This document shows positions 10,023-22,024 of a stretch of 64,000 nt of DNA, piece by piece. The notes under the pieces are model-generated. The model was not told the origin of the DNA. It did not search any database and worked only from the letters and a program-made list of their open reading frames with translations. The first letter of the stretch is position 1, and every line of letters starts with the position of its first letter. The translations under genes were made by a program, and so were the position numbers. This DNA comes from Polyporus tsugae (lineage: Eukaryota > Basidiomycota > Agaricomycetes > Polyporales > Polyporaceae), in the NCBI GenBank assembly GCA_024305745.1, contig JAHRBS010000014.1:1247501-1311500 (forward strand), in the 5' to 3' direction.

Positions 10023-10638
10023 ATGTCTCTGGGAGATGGTATGTCGCCTCGAGGTGCAATATCGACGAACCGTTTACGCCGTCCCACCTAGACGACGCTA
10101 GGTTCCCCGGCCACAGGTCCACAGGTCTTCCGCCATCCCCTTCAAGAGAAAATCCTGGACAGGTGTGTTCACCTAGCTAGTCCCAATCCTTCATATACCA
10201 TATCCTTACCCTCTTACAACTCACAGGTCTTCCCAAAGTCCGACCCAGAAGGTAGCAAACCCCACCCACTGACCCCCCTTGGCCTCCGCTGCAGCTGAGT
10301 GTTTGTCTCATACAGCTGCTCCTGCACACTCTGTACCAGGAATGGGCGCTGAGCGCGAACCCCACGGCCTGCTGCACGCCCTCGGAAATCCCTACGTTCT
10401 CGAGGAATCTTTCACCAAACTCGACGACGCCCTTACGGCCGTCATCACTGCGATACAAGGCGAAGAGCGGAGCGTCGGCGCCGCCGCGAGCGCGGAAGCA
10501 CTCGTGCACAAGTTCTCGGGCTGGCGGGATGAGCTGACCCAAATCAGGACTGGACATGGACAACGAGGCGTGGGGGCTGCCCGGGCAGACGCGGGCGAGA
10601 CGTTGGAGCAACAGGAAGGCGGGCTCTTCACGGACTAG
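10023..10638 (+). CDS. Small hypothetical protein (144 aa, 4 exons)
   Basis: The exons are 10023-10038, 10092-10162, 10227-10251 and 10316-10638. Introns are 53-64 bp with good donors (GTATGT, GTGTGT, GTAGCA). The protein begins MSLGDDDARFPGHRSTG and continues through HGLLHALGNPYVLEESF, then a helical stretch (TKLDDALTAVITAIQG...SAEALVHKFSGWRDEL) and a charged tail ending GGLFTD. Codon use in the last exon is biased to C/G third positions, as in the neighbouring genes. No domain recognised. The exon-2 acceptor was chosen because it alone keeps all later exons in frame. Confidence 0.55.
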
Positions 10639-10759
10639 AGCGCGGGGAATAATTGAGCTATCAGACATCCTGGATAAATAATCATACAGAACAGTCCGAG
10701 ACACAATGGTCTACTAGCAAGCCGTCGCAACCGAACCCCAGTGAAAGACAGGTGTGAAC

Positions 10760-12542
10760 TCATGATCCCGGGGCTGCAGCGCGTTCCCATCGCCTCCAAG
10801 GCTCCGTTCCGGGGACAAACCTCGCGCGGACGAGGGTGAAGACGTTCTTCTCAAGAACGTCTGCAAAGTGCAGCAGGCACACCGCAAGCACGTTCAGAAG
10901 ACGAGGGCCGTTGCTGTCCAGTGGGTGCCGAGGCGCGATCGCCGCCGCGGAAACGAAGCGGTGAGGGAGCAGCGATACGCGCAGTTGTTGAGTCCACGAC
11001 ACGGAGGACTCCACTGCAGGAACGACAGCGAACATGCGCACGAAGAGCTCGTCCGAGCTCACGCGGAACAGGCCGTCTGTTCGCCTGAGCAGAAGCAGAT
11101 GCTCTGCCGAGGGCACAAGCAGAAGGGTTGTAAAGAAGCGCGACGCGGTGTAGTGGATGACGAGTTCTTCTCTTGCGACGTCTCCATCGCCACTGGGGAG
11201 AGTGGTCCACGGAGAGAACGTCTGGCCAGGCACTGACGGGTCCCCAGAGACGAGAGTGACATCCATGCGGAGGTCCTCAGCACGTCGAGCGAAGAAGTCC
11301 TCCGCGACTTTCCGTGCGTACGCCTCGAGCAGTCCCTCATCCTGCCACCCAACCCCCCCATATACACGGGGCGCAAATTGAGCCTTCCCATCGCCATCTT
11401 CACCTGGTATCGAGCGAGGACTGAGCAGGCCCCAATGCGGTGTAGCGGGTTTAGGGTCGGGGCGAGGGAACACATCCAGCCCTTTGACGTAGTGAAGGAT
11501 CGAGGCGTGGTACAGAATGCGCGCGAAGGATAGAAAGAGAGCAAAGGGGTACTGCACAAGTGCTTGCACCAGGTTCCCGGAAGTCAGAGGGACGGTCCGC
11601 CGTGTGACCTGTGTTGCAGTGAGCTTGAGAGGCCCTACCACATCCGTGCTTGCAGAAGCAGTGGCTGAGGAGTCGGCAGCGGCATGCAGATGTATGCGGA
11701 TCTTTGGACGGGGCGGATTTGAGACGAGTGCGGGAGAACGAGGAGGGGGTGGGGCAGAAATAGAAATGGCATAGTGGCCCAGTCGGTCATTGAACGGGGA
11801 GACGTGGAAGTCGCGGGCCACCGTCCAGGAGTGGTCGAAGCTACAATCAAGGAAGAAACGTCTTCAGGAACGAGACTAACCCCGATCTAGCTTGGCGAGA
11901 CGTACCCGTTCGGACAATCCTTGTTCTCGCTCACCCCAGGGACGAAGACATGAACATGCTTCTCGCCAAAGGTATTGTGTATCTAAATATCCCAAGTTGA
12001 GCGGCGTGATGCCGGTCGCAGGAGACATACGCACGCACCTCAAACATGACCCACGCCAGCCTCCCCTCGTCCTTCGTGTAGCAGTAATGCACACTGAGGG
12101 GATTGATACCCTCATAGCCCATATAGCTCGGCATCGTCAGCACCCAGACGTCCCCCAGCTGGCTCCCATCGTGACCGTGTTCCACAAGCACCTCCTGTAG
12201 CTTCGCCTTGATGCCCTGGGGTCTCCGCCCGTCTGTTCTGGATTCGGAGGAGAGATATGCAGCACTCCGCATGCCGGTCACCCTCCAGGATGTGCCACCA
12301 TAGCCAAAGAGCCAGCCGCCGCCGAGGTCTAAAGAGTGCGATTCGAGGGCATCGAGGGAGAGGAAGAATGCAAGGGTAGGATAGGTGAACACATGTGCCG
12401 ATGGTTTCGGAAGCAGTCGTGCGTGAATGATCGAGTTTTCAAGAATGTACGCATTATTGAGGGCATTCTTGTTGCTGGATCGTCTGAGATACAGGACAGC
12501 GCTAGCAGCGAGAGCCACGACCGACGCCGCCGCGGTGAACAT
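10760..12542 (-). CDS. DUF1365 family protein (553 aa, 3 exons)
   Basis: In transcript order the exons are 12542-12039, 11982-11906 and 11840-10760, with 56- and 65-bp introns. The N-terminus has a hydrophobic segment (residues about 3-20, TAAASVVALAASAVLYL). It is followed by the DUF1365 signature: NSIIHARLLPKPSAHVFTYP, LNPLSVHYCY, EIHNTFGEKHVHVF across the first junction, then DHSWTVARDFHVSPFND and later LxxLxxYP-type helices. Bacterial DUF1365 proteins are about 250 residues and often sit beside cyclopropane-fatty-acid synthase genes. Fungal versions are longer, as here. The biochemical role is unknown; a link to membrane lipid modification is inference from bacterial context. Confidence 0.85.
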
Positions 12543-12824
12543 GGAAGGTAGAAGTCAACTCAAACTCCTTGCGACCGATGCGAATACGCCATATCTCGGC
12601 TTTTGGCAGACCTAGCAACGGCCTCTTCTCGCGTCACACGGAATGTCATGTCGTTTCGTTGTAGTCAATTACACAAAATAGAAAAACATTAACACGAATA
12701 GACGTGGGTAGCATCCTACAGCGAGAACGAACGACAGGTAAGCTAGCGCGGCGCAGGGGGTAATGAATCGTCCAGATCGTCTACGCTCCCTCCCTCTAAG
12801 CTCCGCGACGAGACCATCAGCCGC

Positions 12825-15610
12825 TCATGACTTCTTAGCCTTGGCAGCCATCTGTGAGACAATGCGTTAGTGTCGACTGTCCAGACAAGAAATGCGCCGA
12901 GTTACTCACGAGGTTAAGAGCAGAGCCGGCCTTGAACCACTCAATCTGGCCCTCGTTAAACGAGTGCGCGAGGGAGATCTCCTCCTTCGTGCCGTCCTCG
13001 TGCTTGAGGACGAGCGTGAGGTTCTTGCCAGGGGCGAACGACTCGAGGCCAAGGATGTCGACCTTGTCCGAGGGGCGGGCCTTGTCGTAGTCTTCAGGGT
13101 TGGCGAAGGTGAGGGCAAGCATACCCTGCTTCTTCAGGTTCGTCTCGTGGATACGCGCGAAGGAGCGAGTGATGATGGCAAGACCGCCGAGGAAACGGGG
13201 CTCGAGCGCGGCATGCTCACGGGACGAACCCTCACCGTAGTTGTGGTCACCAATCACGACCCACTTGATGCCGTGGTCCCGGTAGTAGGCAGCAGTTTGT
13301 GGGACACCACCGAACTCGCCGGTGATCTGGTTCTTGACCTTGTTGGCCTCACCGTTCTCCGAGTTGATGGCACCAATCAAACAGTTTTGGGAGATGTTCT
13401 CCAGATGACCGCGGTACTTCAGCCAGGGACCGCCGGCGGAGATGTGGTCCGTCGTGCACTTGCCGTTGACCTTGATGAGGATGGGAAGGTCGGAGGGGGT
13501 CTTGCCGTCCCAAGGCGTGAATGGCTTGAGGAGCTGGAGACGCTCAGACTTGGGGTCAACAGCAACCTGGACAGAGAAACGATCCTCGGGCGGGGGCTGG
13601 AAAGTGTTCTCGCCAGGGTCGTAACCGCGAGGAGGAAGCTCGTTACCACTGGGAGCGGAGAACTTGAAAGGCTTGCCGTCAGTGCCGACGAGCGTGTCTG
13701 TGACAGGGTTGAAGCGAAGATCTCCAGCGAACGTCATGGCGGTGACGATGTCGGGGGAAGCGACGAAGGCGTGGGTGGCGGGGTTCGCGTCGTTACGGCC
13801 GGTAAAGTTACGGTTGTAAGAAGTAATGATGGAGTTGGCCTCGCCCTTCTTCACGTCACGACGGTCCCACTGGCCGATGCAAGGACCGCAAGCATTGGCA
13901 AGGACGACACCGCCGACGCTCTCGAAGGTACCGATCACGCCGTCACGCTCAATGGTAGCGCGAACCTGCTCGGAACCGGGGGTAACCGTGAACTTGCTCT
14001 TGGTCTGGAGACCGTGCGAGGCAGCCTCTTTCGCAATGGAAGCAGAACGAGTCATGTCCTCATACGACGAGTTGGTGCAAGAACCGATGAGACCGACTTT
14101 AAGCTCGGATGGCCAGCCGTTCTTCTCCACCTCCTTCTTGAACTGTGAGAGGGGAGTAGCGAGGTCGGGGGTGAAGGGGCCATTGATGTGGGGCTCAAGC
14201 TCCGACAAGTTCTGAGGATTCAAGAGGTTAGTGGGCATAAAACGGTTGTTGCACGCTTGACACATACAATGTTGATGGTCTGGTCGTACTCGGCTCCCTT
14301 GTCAGCTTGGAGGTTGTGCGCAAAGCGCTGAGCGTAGTTGGCGATCTCCGAACGGTTGGTCGCGTTGAGGTAGTCAGCCATGCGGTGGTTAAAGGGGAAG
14401 AGGGAAGTGGTCGCGCCAATCTCAGCACCCATGTTGCAGATGGTCGCCATACCGGTGCAAGAGAGGGACTCGACACCAGGGCCAGTGTACTCGACGATAG
14501 CGCCGGTACCACCCTTGACGGTCAAGATACCAGCGACCTTGAGGATGACATCTGTGCACCATGTATGGGTCTACATCTGTGAATAAAGAGGTATAAACTT
14601 ACCCTTGGGCGTTGTCCAGCCCCCAATCTTGCCGGTGAGGTTGACCTGGATGGCCTTCGGACACTTCAACTCCCAAGGAATGTCGGCCATAACGTCTACA
14701 GCGTCGGCACCGCCGACACCGCAGGCAACCATACCGAGACCACCAGCGTTGGGGGTATGGGAGTCTGTGCCGATCATAAGACCGCCAGGGAAAGCGTAGT
14801 TTTCGAGGATGATCTGGTGGATGATACCGGAACCCGGCCGCCAGAAGCCAAGGCCATACTGTAGGAAAAGACGTTGGGTGGATAAGGTGAGTGAACAATG
14901 AGCGTTTAGCTGATACGGACCTTGGCGGTGGCAGTCGCCAAAAAGTCGTAAACCTCCCTGTTGATGTTGATGGCGCGCTCCAAGTCCTTGACACCGCCAA
15001 TCTGAGCCTCGATCAGGTGGTCGCAGTGGACGGTGGTGGGGACGGCAGCGGTGCCCATGCCTGCCGACATGAACTGGAGGATGGCCATCTGAATGAATAG
15101 GAAGATGACGTCAAACGCCTTTTCACGTGAACGGTGGCAGTCGAGAAACATACCTGGGCGGTGGCATCCTGGCAGGCAACACGCTGTGGAGGGAGGAGGA
15201 TAGGGCAAGTGAGACATGAGAGGAAGGATAAAAAAAGAGCAAGAACGAAAAAAGAATGGGTGCACGCACGTCAGGACGGAGCTTGAGGTAACTCGTGCCA
15301 CGCTCGATGTCCTGGTGGTGAGGGTCATCGAGGTGACCGTAGACAATCTTCTCGGACAAGGTGAGTGGACGCTTGAGCCTGGAAGGGGGATGAGGAAGGG
15401 GTCGAATGTGAATAGAATGAGAAATAGAGACCTGTCGCGGACGACGGCGAGGTTGTCCTCGATGCGCTGGTAGTTGATGTAGACATTGGGCTCGAGGAGG
15501 GACATGGGGACCTTTGTTGCACCAATGGGCGGAGCGGTGGTGGCCATTCCTGCGGCCAGCCGCTGGAGCGACCGCTTCGCCGCGCTCGTCTTCGTGGCGA
15601 GGTTGAACAT
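12825..15610 (-). CDS. ACO1: Aconitate hydratase, mitochondrial (784 aa, 8 exons)
   Basis: Converts citrate to isocitrate in the mitochondrial TCA cycle using a [4Fe-4S] cluster. In transcript order the exons are 15610-15432, 15378-15270, 15183-15154, 15088-14921, 14858-14603, 14551-14268, 14211-12910 and 12851-12825. The N-terminus ([21 protein letters not shown]) is a basic, acid-free targeting sequence, so I start at 15610. Cluster ligands are Cys387 ([10 protein letters not shown]) and Cys450/Cys453 (NACGPCIGQ). Other family blocks are [32 protein letters not shown] and [15 protein letters not shown]. The last exon is only 27 bases ([12 protein letters not shown]). Length matches fungal mitochondrial aconitases. 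Confidence 0.97.
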
Positions 15611-16755
15611 GTCGGCGGGGGGAGTGGAGAAAACGACGGAGCCAGCGACGAGAAGAGGATCAAGTTGTGGACGGCAAAGCCCGGGGTGCACTGACGAATT
15701 TATCGCAGGTGATTGGGAGCGGGTCTCGTCGGAGGCCCCGTCCGAACTCGTCGGCTCCTCCGGCCAATCCTCTCCAATCTCCGCCCTCTGATTCGCCCGC
15801 GCGCGACTGCAGACCTCTCCTCTCCCTTTCCGAACTGGCCGTCATGGATGACCCCCTTCGACTGGAGCCTCCCTTGGGCCTCCCCACTCTGACCTAAACA
15901 CACCGCAAGCTACTGTCTTCTCGGCAACTTTATGCTGATAGGCCACTCAGAGGCCTCCACGCAGTAGCGGACCTCGGCTCGGAAACGGACAGGAAACGCG
16001 TGCATATCTCGCTCGCCAAAATGGCAGTTCGTCTCTGCGCAGATCAGGTCTCCAGACCTCACGGCGCCTCTTTTACGCCTCCCGCTCTCTTCGCGGATTT
16101 CTCGCCTGCCCCGAGAATCACAGGTTTGGTCCAATCATTGTCGACACACGTCCGATGTTCCCTCCGAATCGCCGACGGCCGTCCCCTTATGTCCGCACAA
16201 GGCCGCATGCGGGGTACTGCGACAAGGCTATCAGCCCCACACGCAGTATACGTACTGTCTCTTAAGTATGAGTTCGAGGCTGGATATAGTATTCCCCTTT
16301 CATCCATCAGGGTGCAATGTCACTTGTTCCTTGCAGCCACGTCAATCAACCATTGTCACTACTATCAGCTTGCTGATTCTTTGATGCCACAGTAGCCGAC
16401 CGACCAAACCACACCTCACCCGAATTTCGAAACCCCGCAAAGTCAGTCAGTGCGCAAAAGGCAAGAGTAGCGAACCTCAATCGAAAACCAGACCGGTTGC
16501 TCCATCTGCTGGCGTAAAATCCGATTCCGAAACCGAGTAATACCTAATACGAACACTCGATCGAACAAACTTAACCACACCCTCCTACTTCTATACCCCT
16601 CGTACATGCCCACGCCAATAACATCTCAATCACCCACGCATGCCCCCGTTCCCCATCAAGCTCAGAACCTCCCCCAGCCTCCCATCGCACCGCTCGCTCA
16701 AAGAACACGAATCGTAAAAAAGTCTATATGCGTGTGAGAGCGACCGACCGGTGAC
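15611..16755. other. Aconitase upstream region and 3' flank of the RasGEF gene
   Basis: No gene seen. The part nearest aconitase is a CT/GC-rich promoter-like region with the paired CCAAT boxes. The far part (about 16400-16750) follows the end of the RasGEF gene and probably holds its 3' UTR. Confidence 0.5.
15764..15778. promoter_or_regulatory. Paired CCAAT boxes upstream of aconitase
   Basis: CCAAT occurs at 15764-15768 and 15774-15778, about 155-170 bp upstream of the aconitase start and inverted relative to the gene. CCAAT is the binding site of the HAP/CBF complex, which controls respiratory and iron-dependent genes including aconitase in other fungi. Function here is inferred from position only. 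Confidence 0.4.
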
Positions 16756-19700
16756 CTACCTCTTCTCCCCGTACAGCGCCAGCGCCCGCTCGAGCGTGTC
16801 CCCGTCCAGCCCCCGCAGCTTCAGGCACTTCTGGAAGATCTTCTTGTCCATCGGGAACTGCACCTTCGACGCCAGGTGTTGGCCCGCCACGAGCGACTTC
16901 ACCACGCCCGAGATCAGCCTCTGCTTGTGCACGTTGATGAGCGGCTCGAGCTGCATCGACGCCGGCAGCGGCGTAAGCGTCGAAAACACCCCCGGGTGTG
17001 CCGGCGCCTCGAACGTGTTCGCGGCGGAATCGATCCTGACGGGCTCGTTAGGCGCAGTGGGGTCGACGAGATCCGGTAGACTGCAGTAGCGTTGCACTTG
17101 CGCAAGGTAGACGCCTGCCCAACAACAAATTGCAATGAGCATGCAGAACCAAGGAGCCCAGAAACGACCACAAACCGAAGAAGGGGATGCAAGCCGGGTC
17201 TTGCGGTGGTTTGCTATCCGACGCCGCGCGGCTCCTCGTTGTCTGAGTCTGTCCGTCCGCACTTTTGACCGTGCCCTCTTGCGCACTCGACTTGGCCTCC
17301 ACGAGCGAGTCCACCGTCTGGCGGATATGCTTGAAGTCGCCCACGCTGCTCGTCCAGTCCGTGAGGTCGCGCAGCATGCGCGCTTCCCACGTGCCGGTCT
17401 TGGTGAACGCCTGCTGCTTCGCCTTCGTGACCCATTCGCTCTTGAGCCCGGTTATGATCGCAACCAGTGCGTTGAAGTTCTTCAGCAGATACGCTTTCTG
17501 TTTCCCGTACGTACGAACATCGTTAACCTCTGCGTGGAAAGAAGCCAAAACCGCGCGCACGTACCCAAGCCAGCCTGATGAATTTGTTGATCACCATCGC
17601 CCTCTCGCTCGGGTGCGTCAGCACGATCTCCGACAGCACGAAGTTCGCCAGCAAGTTGAACCGCCCGCGCACCACCATCAGCGCGCTCGTCTTCGACCCG
17701 CTCCGGCCCTCCGCCTTCAACCGTGCGCGCTCGCGGAGGAAGTGCGACCAGTCGAGCACGTTAGCGTCCTCGGCCTCGCCCATGGAATGCGACGTGATGA
17801 GCTCTTCGAAGCTGATGCTGATGAATAGCTCACGGTCGATCATCGATAGGTGCTGCATGAGTGTCTCGGCGCGATAATTAAGCACGAACGAATGGTGTCG
17901 GCGGAGCTGGATTGAGGTCGGGATGCTATGCGGCGGAGGCAAGTTGCCGAGCGTCTGGGGCAACCGCGAGTCTTTGGAAGGCGACCCATGAGAGGTGGAG
18001 GGATGAGACTCGACTCGACTCTGGAGGATCTCAATGGGCACTGCGTCCTCGACGAATCGCCGCGCCTCGCTCAGCGGCGTAAGCGCATCCGCCTCATCGC
18101 CTTGGTCTGCAGGTACCTGGAGGGTATCGATCGAAAGGTGCTCAGGAGAGGTCGCTGTTGTCGAAGGCAGCACAGTAGTACACTGAGACGCAGACGGGAT
18201 TTGCGACGCCGACACGAATGAGCTCCTCCTCGACCCGGTCTGTGGGGACGTCGCAAACATGCCGACCTTGATTTCCTGCGCCGAGTCCCCAGAGAACCGC
18301 CTCCGCTCAACCTCACCATAGTCCTCGTCCGACCCCGAGCCTTCAGACCCGCGCGTGACCTGGCCGTCAGCCTGTCGCTGGTGCATGGACTGGATCCACT
18401 GGTCGACCTTGGTCTGCTTCTCCTTCACCTTGTCTTGGTTAATCTGGCCTTCGAGTCGGCGGAGCGCTGCCTCGACATCGCCGCTCTCCTCCTCGTCGCT
18501 CAGGGAGTCGAGGATGGCATTGATCTGCCAAGCTTGAAGCGGTCCACCCTGGGCAGCCGCATCCGCGGCATCGGGGTCGACCTCCGATGACGACGACACG
18601 ACAGAGGAACCCTCCTGCGAGAGCATAGACTCGCGTGTGCGGATGCCCATCGACGAGACGCTTGACATGGACTGGCGGACGAACTCGAAGTCGCGTCTTG
18701 TCGGCAGCTTGCGCGTCGCCTTCTTCAGCCCCAGGCCAGGTGGCAGAGAGAGTTCCACGTGCTCGTCCGATGACAAGTCGGACAGGTCCAGGTCGTCGAT
18801 CGAAACAATGTCAAGGCCGTGGTGCAGCTTCGGGGGCGCAGAATAATCAGGAGTGACCGGCGCCTGGTAATCGGACCGGTCACCGTAGACCGAATGAATC
18901 TCGGAGTCGTATGTCATGATGGAATCGCGGACATGGAACGATGCGGCCGCTTCGTAGCTGGGGGGATCCGCAGGAGGAACAGAACCCTCCTCAGATTCGG
19001 GCTCCTCATCCTCCGGGATGCTATCTGGAGGTGGAGTCAAGTCCTCTGGAGGAAGGACTCTCACCATACTCGCAGGCGACTTGGGGGACTGTGGGAGCGA
19101 GCCCACTTTCGGAGGCAGAGAGGACACCGACACCGCTGTGGCGGTCGACGGCCGCTCGATTATCGAGACATTCATCTGGCTCTCGACCATCCTCAGATAC
19201 TGCTCCACCCCGCCTTTCACCAATAGCAGGTCGCCGGTCTCGTTCGCCTCGACATCGAACGCCGAGACGTCGACGCCGGCGGTCATCGACGGCTGGACGT
19301 GGACCGTAGCGCGCGAGTTGAGCACGCGCTTCCACCGCCCCAGCCGCCCGATCGTGTTCACGAACACGCGCGAGATGGTGCTGTGGGGGAACGGCGAGAC
19401 CGGGGTGTTAGGGTGGGTCCCTGTCGCGCCGACCGGGGAGGGGTTTTGCTTTCCATACTGCAACACGGCCATGTGCAACGGCTGTCGCATCATGGCGAGA
19501 TCAAGCATGTTTGCGGACGTGCCATTGCTCGAAGCGACGCCGAAGCCGCCGAAGCCCTGACTGTGCTCGTTAAAGTCGAAGTCAATGTCATGATCCTCGG
19601 GGTCGTTCGACGAACGCGCTTGCGAGTCAACGGACGGACGTGGTACGTTGCTCGGATCGAGGGACAGCCTGGGCACGCCTGTGGCAGATTGCAGATGGGA

Positions 19701-22024
19701 GTCGGCGTCGGACGACTTGCGCCTGTCGACTGATTTGCGCGCGGCGCGGTAGAGCTTGTGCATATGGGAGTCCTTGCAGTCGGTGATCACCTTGCACAGC
19801 TGACTGACGATTTTCTGCGGGAACACGTTAGGCCACAGTGAGCACAACTGCCAAACGTCAGCTAGGCCAAGAAGGCAACATTTACGCACCGATGCGTCCC
19901 TGTGCTTCTGCAAGATCGGATCCCTGCGAAGCGAGTTCAGCCACTCCGCAAAGAGCACTCTCAGTTCACGATTGGGTACAAAGTCCACGTCAAAAAACGT
20001 CAAGAGCCAGTACCGGATCGCCGTGAACGTCCGCACCCGCACGATCTTCCTCACCATCTCGTCCCGGCTGTTGCTCGTCTCCCCGAGCGCCCAATGGAAC
20101 CGGCAAATGAGCAGGTGGCCCAGATCGATAGCAGAGACGTAGGTGCGGTACGTAAGGAAGAATATAAGAAGCTCGTCGTAGTCGAGCTCGGACGTGAGCT
20201 GCGCGATCCACCGCTCGATCGTCGCCGCGACGAGCATCTTCTTCGTCTCCTTCGTCCTCACCGAGGTAGACGACGCGCCAAACTCGTTGGTATGCTGCGT
20301 CGCATAGACGTGTAACTTCTCCTTGCCACCCATCCGGCTACGACGCGAGTTGGCCGTGTTGGAGTGCCCAGAAGACAAATCTGTCGCGCTGGACGGGGTA
20401 ATGTCCTCGTGCGCATCCCGCTCGGTGTCGACTTCTCCCCAGATGACGAATCGTGGATCGTCTCGGGGTGCGACGCTATCCTCTGCGCGCAGCGACAGCC
20501 GAATTGTGGGCTCGTGTGGGGTAGACATAATCTTGTCCAGTGTGGGCAAGCCACGGTACGTCTGCAGCACGTCGAACAGCGCGGTGGAATACCGCGAGTG
20601 CAGGGTCGTCGCTGCAAGGTTGATCGGGGCCACGTTCGGCGTCTCGGGGATCGGAGGCACAGAAGAGGCGGAAGAGGAAGACGCAGAAGACAAGACAGAT
20701 GGAGTCGCCGACTCGGATGGGGGGGTCAAGTTTTGCGGGTCTTCGTCGGACAGGGAGGACGTGAGAGTCAACCGCGATACGCGTGCCACCTTCGGGAGGT
20801 AGTCCGCGCGCGCAGTCAGCCCAGACTCGAACGACTGCATCTCACGCAAGACGGGCGGGGAGGACAAGAGGGAGGGGGATCGCCAAGAGGGGGACTCAAA
20901 GGATACACCAGCTCCAAACGGGTTCGAGATCTCCCCGCCCCGTCCAAGAGTACTTGGCGGACTTGACGATGGGAGGTGGGTGCGGAATGGGAGCGAAGAC
21001 GAACTGGACGCAAAGGGGGATGTCGGGACGTTTGTCCAGGCCATAGCTTCCGCGAAGAAGTCTCCTCCAGGGCCGCTGGGTGCACGAGGAGCCTGGCTTT
21101 CGAGCGCGATATGCTGGGGAATGGGAGGCGCGAACGCGTCCACGCTCGAGACGCTATGCGCGTGGGGGCGACCGATAGTTTGCGTGACGGGTTGTGGTGA
21201 TACGTCTTCGGTACCAGGTCCATTGGAGGAAAGGCCGTCCGGAATTGAGCGGGTTTTGCGCAGGCGCCGATGTGGGGGAGAGCGCACAGGGTCAATGACG
21301 GGATTCATCGCCGTGACTGGCGTCACCCCAGTCTTGAACACTGGCAAGAAGGAATGGACAGACATGCGCGAGCGACGCTTGGCGTACGCCGTGCCTGCGT
21401 TCGAAGAGGTCACATTGGAAGCTGGGAGAGACGAAGTAGGAGGGCCCGTTGATTGACGGTCTGCAGCATCCTGGGCAGCGGCGGCGGGGGCAGACAATTC
21501 GCGGTGTCTTATAAGAAGTAACACCAAAGGAGAGCACACGAACGCAATGTAAGAAGGACGTCAAAAGACAATGGGGTTGCAGAAACTCACCCGACGCGGT
21601 ACATCTGCTTTCCGTGCTGGTTCACCAACGCGGTGATGGCGTAGGGAGATCGGACATCTTTGCCAACACCCCAGTATTGGTCGTAGCGTCGCTTGAGCTC
21701 TCGTGCGGCAGCGCCTGAAGATGTTTCGACGAACGAACCATCCGCTAAAATAAAATCACGGTTGGCGTGGATGGCTGATGGAGAGAGGGGTGGGGTAAGA
21801 TACTCACGCGCAATTGAGATGTCTGCGTTTGCGATCTCCGGAGGTAAAGGTTCAAAGGCAGAGACCTCTCCAGCATCTGGAGACACGAATTTGAGCTGGG
21901 AGTTGGATGTGGAGACAGCAGGACGGGGGAGTGCGGCGGGGGAAGAAGCCGGGGTGGTGGGAGGTGGGGGGTCTAAGTTGCTTGGGGGAGAGTCATGAGG
22001 TTCGTCAAATATCGTAGAAGACAT
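16756..22024 (-). CDS. RasGEF-domain protein, LTE1/CDC25-like (1649 aa, 6 exons)
   Basis: A guanine-nucleotide exchange factor for a Ras-like GTPase. In transcript order the exons are 22024-21808, 21744-21591, 21507-19890, 19814-17565, 17527-17176 and 17114-16756. Introns 1 (63 bp) and 3 (75 bp) are in-frame and would be missed by naive ORF calling. The intron before exon 5 is only 37 bp. Residues about 540-690 form the RasGEF N-terminal module (TKETKKMLVAATIERWIAQL, DELLIFFLTYRTYVSA, KHRDASKIVSQLCKVITDC). A long disordered Ser/Pro region follows. The last 320 residues carry the catalytic domain (RAETLMQHLSMIDRELF, ALMVVRGRFNLLANFVLSEI, NKFIRLAW, ACIPFFGVYL). The tail (PLINVHKQRLISGVVKSL) matches LTE1-type proteins, which act on Tem1 in mitotic exit in yeast. 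Confidence 0.88.

Noticed and set aside
10177..10704. A 175-codon - strand frame opposite the small four-exon gene
   Set aside because: The + strand model has consistent splice sites and third-position bias; the opposite frame has neither.
12892..14148. A 418-codon open frame on the + strand over the aconitase gene
   Set aside because: It is the antisense shadow of a strongly conserved aconitase exon. Its Val/Gly/Arg/Leu-rich content follows from reverse-complemented GC-rich codons.
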